NCBI GenBank assembly: GCA_024449915.1
Contig: JAMZAV010000810.1
Location: 186,001-250,000 of the forward strand
Length of the DNA stretch: 64,000 bases
DNA from: Sweltsa coloradensis
Taxonomy: Eukaryota; Arthropoda; Insecta; Plecoptera; Chloroperlidae
Direction of reading: 5' to 3'
A program made the position numbers and the translations under genes. The notes beneath the pieces are model-generated. The model saw only the letters and a program-made list of their open reading frames with translations. It had not been told where the DNA came from and ran no database searches. Position 1 is the stretch's first letter, and every line of letters starts with the position of its first letter. Below are positions 61,082 to 64,000 of the stretch, one piece after another.

Positions 61082-63620
61082 AAAAATAAGTTTGTCTGCT
61101 TCATCTAAAACGAAGAGTCGAACATCTGATGTCTTTAAGTGTTTGGCCTCCACGAGATGCTTCAGACGTCCAGGTGCACCAACAGCAATGTGGCAGTTTT
61201 GTACGTTTCGTTTGTCTTCTTCGAACGACATACCACCGATGAAGGTTTGAACCTTCAGACCTGTCGAGCAATGCATTTATATAGTATGTATAGTAATAGC
61301 CTAGTATTACATAGGTCTAGGTTAACATTAGTACAATAATTGTTCATTGTTAGTAACATGGGCATTGTCATTTTGCGGCATATTAAGACACTAAAATTTT
61401 ATTGTTATGGTTGTGTTGGGGAAAGGAGACCAACAGCTTAGGCCTACCTAAAATTAATTATTGTTGAAATGTTTCGGCATAGATCCCTGTCCCGGTCACT
61501 CAACCAACCACCATGTCCCGGTCACTCAACCAACCACCATGTCCCGGTCACTCAACCGACCACCCAGCCACGGTCACTCAACCGACCACCCAGCCACGGT
61601 CACTCAGCCGACCACCCTGCCCGGTCACTCAGCCGACCACCATGTCCCGGTCACTCAACCGACCACCCAGCCACGGTCACTCAACCGACCACCCTGCCCG
61701 GTCACTCAACCGACCACCCAGCCACGGTCACTCAACCGACCACCCAGCATCGATGATCAACAGATTTGTGAACTTTAAACTAAATGTCTGTTGATTCTTC
61801 TCCTACTCTTCTCCCAATACCCTAGCTCTCTCCGTATTCACCCTTAACTGACCAATACTGTTATCATTTATTTCACCCTCTCCCTGCTTCATCTCTGCCT
61901 TCCCCAGCTAGGTAAGCCTACTTTAACATTGCTCAATGAGGAAGGTCACGTTTGATGAAAACTTTCTGAATATAGATTAGTTCTAAGTTATTGTGGGTTT
62001 GGTTTTAACCTTTAAGCAATAGGCCTTGTGATTCAATTGTGGCTCTCCTACTACCACACTCCAGATGTTTAGATGCCTAGGCGAAGGCCTATAAGTATGA
62101 CCCTCACCGTAAGATTTTGGAACTCTATACCTAGGTCTATGAGATGACTACATTGAATACTTGCCTCCCCACCATGTAGTCAAACTCGTGTATGCATATG
62201 GGTGCTCAACAGATGGTACGTGGTATGTGGTGGTATGTGTAGCTTGAAAGTATTGTAATTATCCGGGGCATAAAATTTGATTTGCATTAGTACAGAAAGT
62301 CTTCTGTTACTCGTAAGTCATAGTGTTTAGTTTTAGTTATTCCTACCTTGGATTTTGCTGCCAACCTGCGTGGCAACATCTGTGATTTGTAAGGCTATTT
62401 CACGAGTAGGAGCAACAATCAAAACCTGCACACTCTTCTTTTTAACATCTATTTGTTCCAATGCTAAGACGGTAAAGACGAGTGTTTTACCAGTTCCCGA
62501 CTTTGCTTGCATTACCATATCTGTAACAGAAAAACATACACTTAGAGGCAGACCATGAAAAGGATTAGAATTACCCATGTTGGGCAGAGTTTGCTTCACA
62601 AAAATCATCATCAAGAGCAGGGGTGGAAAACTACCGGTCGCCCGCTCGCCTGGGCGAGAAGAAATTTCTTGCTGGCCCCTAAATAATCAAGAAGTAAAAA
62701 ATACACTTTTGAGAAAAAAGTAACAATTTAAATAAAAAATTATTATTTAAAATTAAAATTTTTGAAGACGCGCCCATAAAACTAGCTTGACCATTCTTAC
62801 ATTTATCAGGCGGGCTCAGCTCGAGCTCCTTTGGTACAAGCTTATTTTGCTTGATAAACATGCCAGTCCTGTTGTGGCTCGCTCCAGTTTCGGCTCCCAA
62901 AACAAACCGAGCCAACTCGCTCAATACGATCTGGAATTAACGTGATAAACTTAATCGGACCGGACTTGAACACGTGACCGATCCCATTCCCACCACTTTA
63001 AAAAGTACACATTTCTAGGCCTGTTAAGGTCCAATCAACTGATGTGCGCCATTTTTCTTCATCCATATTACATTCCCGAATCCCGCCAACATGGGCATAG
63101 GCCTACATCATGTCATGTTATTTGTTCCAAGTCTAAGGAACCAGTGTACCTAGTAGAGTGAATGCACGAAGAACCATTGGTTAAAAATTAAAATGGTCGA
63201 GAGAGCCAAAGTACGAAAAAAGCCTTATCCTAGCAGGTAGCCCTAGGCCTAGGCATGGCCTAGGGCTCTGCCAACTCAGAGAATTTTGGTTTTAAGGTTA
63301 AGGAAGCCCTAGGCCCTAGGCTTTGCCAGGAGGCTATAACAAGAAAGATCAGGTAGGAACAGGCACACATGTATAAACAATTTGTAAAATAAACACCTAG
63401 GCTACAAGAAACTAGGGCTAGGCCCACCCTTACCAAATCCAACTTTTCCTATTGGTATCGCCTTTAATTGAATTGGAGATGGTTTCTTGAAACCGCAAGC
63501 TTCCAGACCTTCCAAGGTTGCACTTTTCATTAACAGGCCCGAGAAAGATACATCTTCTTGAATTTGGATATCCAAAGTTCTATCTTTTTCTGTTATATCG
63601 TGACCAATTTGACGAAACAT
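46569..63620 (-). CDS. DDX20: DDX20 / Gemin3 DEAD-box RNA helicase, 8 coding exons
   Basis: Role (family knowledge): ATP-dependent RNA helicase in the SMN complex that assembles spliceosomal snRNPs. Exons: 63620-63434, 62520-62347, exon 3 (from 61260, 3-prime end at 58784; see its own entries), 54338-54140, 52908-52671, 51989-51836, 50989-49331, 47341-46569. Motifs in order: Q motif [12 protein letters not shown], Walker [66 protein letters not shown]20 rather than another DEAD protein is supported by the close match of the whole core, [15 protein letters not shown] in particular, and by a long acidic, Ser-rich C-terminus ending with tyrosine-rich [20 protein letters not shown]. Start: ATG at 63620, the last before the Q-motif segment; upstream in-frame ATGs sit in probable 5-prime UTR. 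Predicted about 1190 aa, longer than vertebrate DDX20 (about 820) because of the large exon 7. Oddities: duplicated exon 3, GC-AG intron 5, frame break in exon 7. Confidence 0.92.
47484..47930 (+). repeat. interspersed repeat, second copy
   Basis: Longer homologue of 38844-39180 with an extra internal segment of about 100 bp. Confidence 0.7.
47935..48200 (+). mobile_element. LINE 3-prime fragment
   Basis: Degraded ERMPK...GKRSWG and [10 protein letters not shown], an ORF2 C-terminal tail; ends GTGATGGATGCCAATGATTA. Confidence 0.55.
48269..49173. mobile_element. hAT-like non-autonomous element, 905 bp, perfect TSD
   Basis: TIR TAGGGGTGTGCGAA; 8-bp direct repeats CAATAAGA at 48261-48268 and 49174-49181. 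Subterminal ATTCGAA-type words; GC-rich core with a (CT)n tract (48630-48648). No transposase. Confidence 0.87.
49331..50989 (-). CDS. DDX20: DDX20 exon 7, large C-terminal exon with one frame break
   Basis: 1659 nt. Begins [17 protein letters not shown] as in the family, then a long low-complexity, Lys/Ser/Glu-rich region with little recognisable structure. The first frame stops at 49765 (ECLHK then TAG). A second frame, open from about 49826, runs to the donor AAAAG|GTAAGT at 49331 and is in phase with exon 8. One extra base (or two missing) within 49765-49826 would reconcile them; I found no short intron of the right length. True early termination is possible but would leave exon 8 unused. 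Confidence 0.8.
49988..50700 (-). other. DDX20: low-complexity, charged part of DDX20 exon 7
   Basis: Encodes Lys- and Ser-rich sequence ([13 protein letters not shown] near 50590-50640) with no recognised domain. The length here accounts for most of the size difference from vertebrate DDX20. Confidence 0.5.
50990..51835. other. DDX20 intron 6
   Basis: GT-AG intron with no recognised element. Confidence 0.6.
51836..51989 (-). CDS. DDX20: DDX20 exon 6
   Basis: 154 nt; [15 protein letters not shown] and [15 protein letters not shown] (motif VI, with the arginines that contact ATP in the family). Acceptor TCCAG, donor TCAG|GTATG, phase 2 out. Confidence 0.93.
51990..52670 (-). other. DDX20 intron 5, GC-AG type
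   Basis: Donor AGAG|GCGAGT, acceptor TCTCCAG. The reading frame and family alignment (TARG|IDAEN) fix both ends. Confidence 0.88.
52671..52908 (-). CDS. DDX20: DDX20 exon 5, ending at a GC splice donor
   Basis: 238 nt; encodes [27 protein letters not shown] (motif IV) and [10 protein letters not shown] (motif V). The only position that keeps frame into exon 6 (GIDAENVN) is AGAG|GCGAGT, so the intron begins with GC rather than GT. Confidence 0.9.
52909..54139. other. DDX20 intron 4
   Basis: Contains a SINE copy and, left of it, an unclassified repeat-like stretch (about 53040-53460). No exon. Confidence 0.6.
53490..53815 (+). repeat. diverged SINE copy
   Basis: TTGATTCTGGTGCTGTCCGC, then ATGTCCCCCACTGAAAATTAG and CTCTAAATTCAAATTTATTT, as in the SINEs at 11894 and 12530. 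Confidence 0.65.
54140..54338 (-). CDS. DDX20: DDX20 exon 4
   Basis: 199 nt; encodes [20 protein letters not shown] (motif III SAT), then [11 protein letters not shown] and [11 protein letters not shown] linking the two RecA-like lobes. Donor CCAG|GTTCGT, phase 0. Confidence 0.92.
54530..54590 (+). repeat. (AAT)n microsatellite, LINE tail
   Basis: About 20 units followed by poly-T; on the minus strand this is poly-A plus (TTA)n, terminating the minus-strand LINE. Confidence 0.88.
54604..58165 (-). mobile_element. LINE fragment (minus), interrupted and partly duplicated
   Basis: RT part at 58160-57708 with [20 protein letters not shown] and [12 protein letters not shown] (catalytic FADD), then a C-terminal piece [20 protein letters not shown] (57270-57400), a 3-prime UTR with AAGCTTCTGATGAAGCTTTG near 54655-54685, and the (TTA)n tail. 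A 420-bp part of it occurs twice (see findings), and a plus-strand LINE sits inside one copy. Confidence 0.75.
54782..56585 (+). mobile_element. CR1/Jockey-like LINE, 5-prime truncated, RT largely intact
   Basis: One open frame to 56196 with [64 protein letters not shown], the catalytic YADDLKVY, and [12 protein letters not shown], in the order of a non-LTR reverse transcriptase. The endonuclease is missing and the frame is lost near 56140 before a typical tail ([12 protein letters not shown]). It ends in AATAAATAATAAAA. Lies in DDX20 intron 3, antisense. Confidence 0.9.
58170..58230 (+). repeat. (AAT)n microsatellite
   Basis: About 20 AAT units just before the low-quality stretch. Confidence 0.85.
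58784..58985 (-). pseudogene. DDX20: noisy duplicate of DDX20 exon 3, carrying its 3-prime end and donor
   Basis: Same start ([18 protein letters not shown]) as the copy at 61088-61260, then many single-base losses and homopolymer changes (about 58830-58910) that destroy the frame. The last part, 58784-58812, is clean, encodes MEPNFQKSI and ends AA|GTAAGT, which joins in phase to exon 4. The error pattern is that of an uncorrected long read rather than of natural decay, so it is most likely the same exon assembled twice. Confidence 0.75.
59185..59815 (+). repeat. noisy copy of the 26-bp minisatellite
   Basis: CCGGTCACT...CCGACCACC units recur with many single-base losses and C-run changes. 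Longer than the clean array at 61493, perhaps because the read spanned more units. Confidence 0.75.
61088..61260 (-). CDS. DDX20: DDX20 exon 3, clean but 3-prime-truncated copy
   Basis: Acceptor GACAG, then [33 protein letters not shown] and VLDEADKL in frame. The copy stops dead at the leucine after DEAD, where a long low-quality A-rich stretch begins. The missing end (MEPNFQKSI plus donor) is found only in the noisy copy at 58784-58985. Together they give a 202-nt exon with correct phases on both sides. Confidence 0.85.
61493..61747 (+). repeat. 26-bp minisatellite, about 10 units
   Basis: Unit CGGTCACTCAACCGACCACC plus a six-base variable end (CAGCCA, CATGTCC or CTGCCC types). Because 26 is not a multiple of 3 and the unit has no stop, all three plus frames stay open. 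It lies within DDX20 intron 2. Confidence 0.9.
62347..62520 (-). CDS. DDX20: DDX20 exon 2
   Basis: 174 nt. Carries Walker A ([12 protein letters not shown]) and motif Ia (APTREIALQ), which bind ATP and RNA respectively. Acceptor TACAG, donor CAAG|GTAGGA; phase 1 in and out. Confidence 0.92.
62521..63433. other. DDX20 intron 1
   Basis: GT-AG. A CAGGGGTGGAAAAC stretch at about 62619 resembles a hAT terminus. No exon. Confidence 0.5.
63434..63620 (-). CDS. DDX20: DDX20 exon 1
   Basis: 187 nt, phase 1 out, donor TTTG|GTAAGG. Encodes a short acidic leader and the Q motif ([14 protein letters not shown]). The frame is also open upstream to 63797 with more ATGs, but that stretch (MHYMLVQEVMLPCG etc.) does not look like family sequence. 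Confidence 0.85.
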
Positions 63621-63840
63621 GTTAACAAGTAGAATGAAATAAAACGACTGACATGCGATTCGTCTGTCACAGCGGGCTCTACTTAACCTCACTTTTTCGG
63701 TAGCGAGGCGAATTCTCTTCTGCCAGTAGTTTCTATAATCGCCGCAAGGTAGCATTACCTCCTGGACAAGCATGTAGTGCATAGACTCGCTAAACAAGGC
63801 GGTAACTAGGTTTCGGGGCTGCTAGTAGTTTCAATTTTTT
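63621..63840 (-). promoter_or_regulatory. probable 5-prime UTR and promoter region of DDX20
   Basis: Open upstream of the ATG, moderately GC-rich and followed by a repeat from 63846. No TATA box or other decisive element was recognised. Confidence 0.3.
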
Positions 63841-63845
63841 TTTTT

Positions 63846-64000
63846 TATTATTTATTTATTTAACGTCTATCCTATTCAGTTATAAAAACTGATTTACAAA
63901 GGAGGACAACCAAATAAATCTAATTAGATTGATGCAGAAACAACAATAAACTACATTTTCGTAAATATTTGAAATAGTAGCATTAGAACAACAATGCATT
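63846..64000 (-). repeat. copy of the repeat at 42414, cut by the window end
   Basis: TATTTATTTATTTAACGTCT and CAGTTATAAAAACTG...GGAGGACAAC; nearly identical to 42414-42577 and continuing beyond 64000. Confidence 0.75.

Larger units (their letters stand above)
58256..61087. other. low-quality sequence and duplicated locus (probable assembly fault)
   Basis: Homopolymers are inflated throughout, long A, T, G and C blocks alternate, and recognisable pieces (exon 3, minisatellite) are error-laden duplicates of the clean sequence at 61088-61750. Open frames here are artefacts. Confidence 0.8.

Noticed and set aside
60120..61089. Phe-rich and Lys-rich open frames
   Set aside because: Pure homopolymer translation in mis-assembled sequence.

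Overview
The window is animal (metazoan) genomic DNA: AT-rich, with widely spaced exons, GT-AG introns of 0.6 to 6.4 kb, and a dense load of transposable elements. There is no bacterial-style operon, CRISPR array or prophage. The taxon is not provable from sequence alone. A plant/invertebrate-type AMT ammonium transporter, Penelope-like, CR1/Jockey-like, hAT-like and pogo-like elements, and a very frequent AGGCCT palindrome fit a marine invertebrate, perhaps an echinoderm.

Three host genes, all on the minus strand, account for the protein-coding content. (1) 8542-9015: the first two coding exons of a C5orf22/UPF0489 homologue; the rest lies left of the window or was not found. (2) 14710-44166: an AMT-family ammonium transporter in 10 coding exons, about 539 codons, with the pore histidines visible. 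Exon 5 carries one extra base. (3) 46569-63620: DDX20 (Gemin3), a DEAD-box RNA helicase of the SMN complex, in 8 coding exons with all helicase motifs, one GC-AG intron, and a frame break in the large exon 7. AMT and DDX20 are tandem, about 2.4 kb apart; nothing suggests shared function.

The remainder is introns and intergenic DNA filled with repeats. They are: a Penelope-like element with GIY-YIG remains (23.66-25.25 kb) abutting a second PLE fragment on the opposite strand; two nested LINEs in DDX20 intron 3 (54.6-58.2 kb); several LINE 3-prime tails; hAT-like elements at 21483-22568, 31629-32059, 38416-38838 and 48269-49173 (three with perfect 8-bp target duplications); a pogo-like element at 27527-28490 with TA duplication; a family of Helentron-like elements with GAGCGTAGC-rich starts and a hairpin-plus-CTAG end; tRNA-derived SINEs and a 5S-rRNA-derived SINE.

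The stretch 58256-61090 is poor-quality sequence (expanded homopolymers, a noisy second copy of DDX20 exon 3 and of a 26-bp minisatellite) and should be treated as an assembly fault rather than biology. I found no convincing new multi-gene system. The most interesting points are a transposon end that supplies a plausible branch point 26 nt from an AMT splice acceptor, inverted element copies flanking AMT exon 5, and the GC-AG intron of DDX20.
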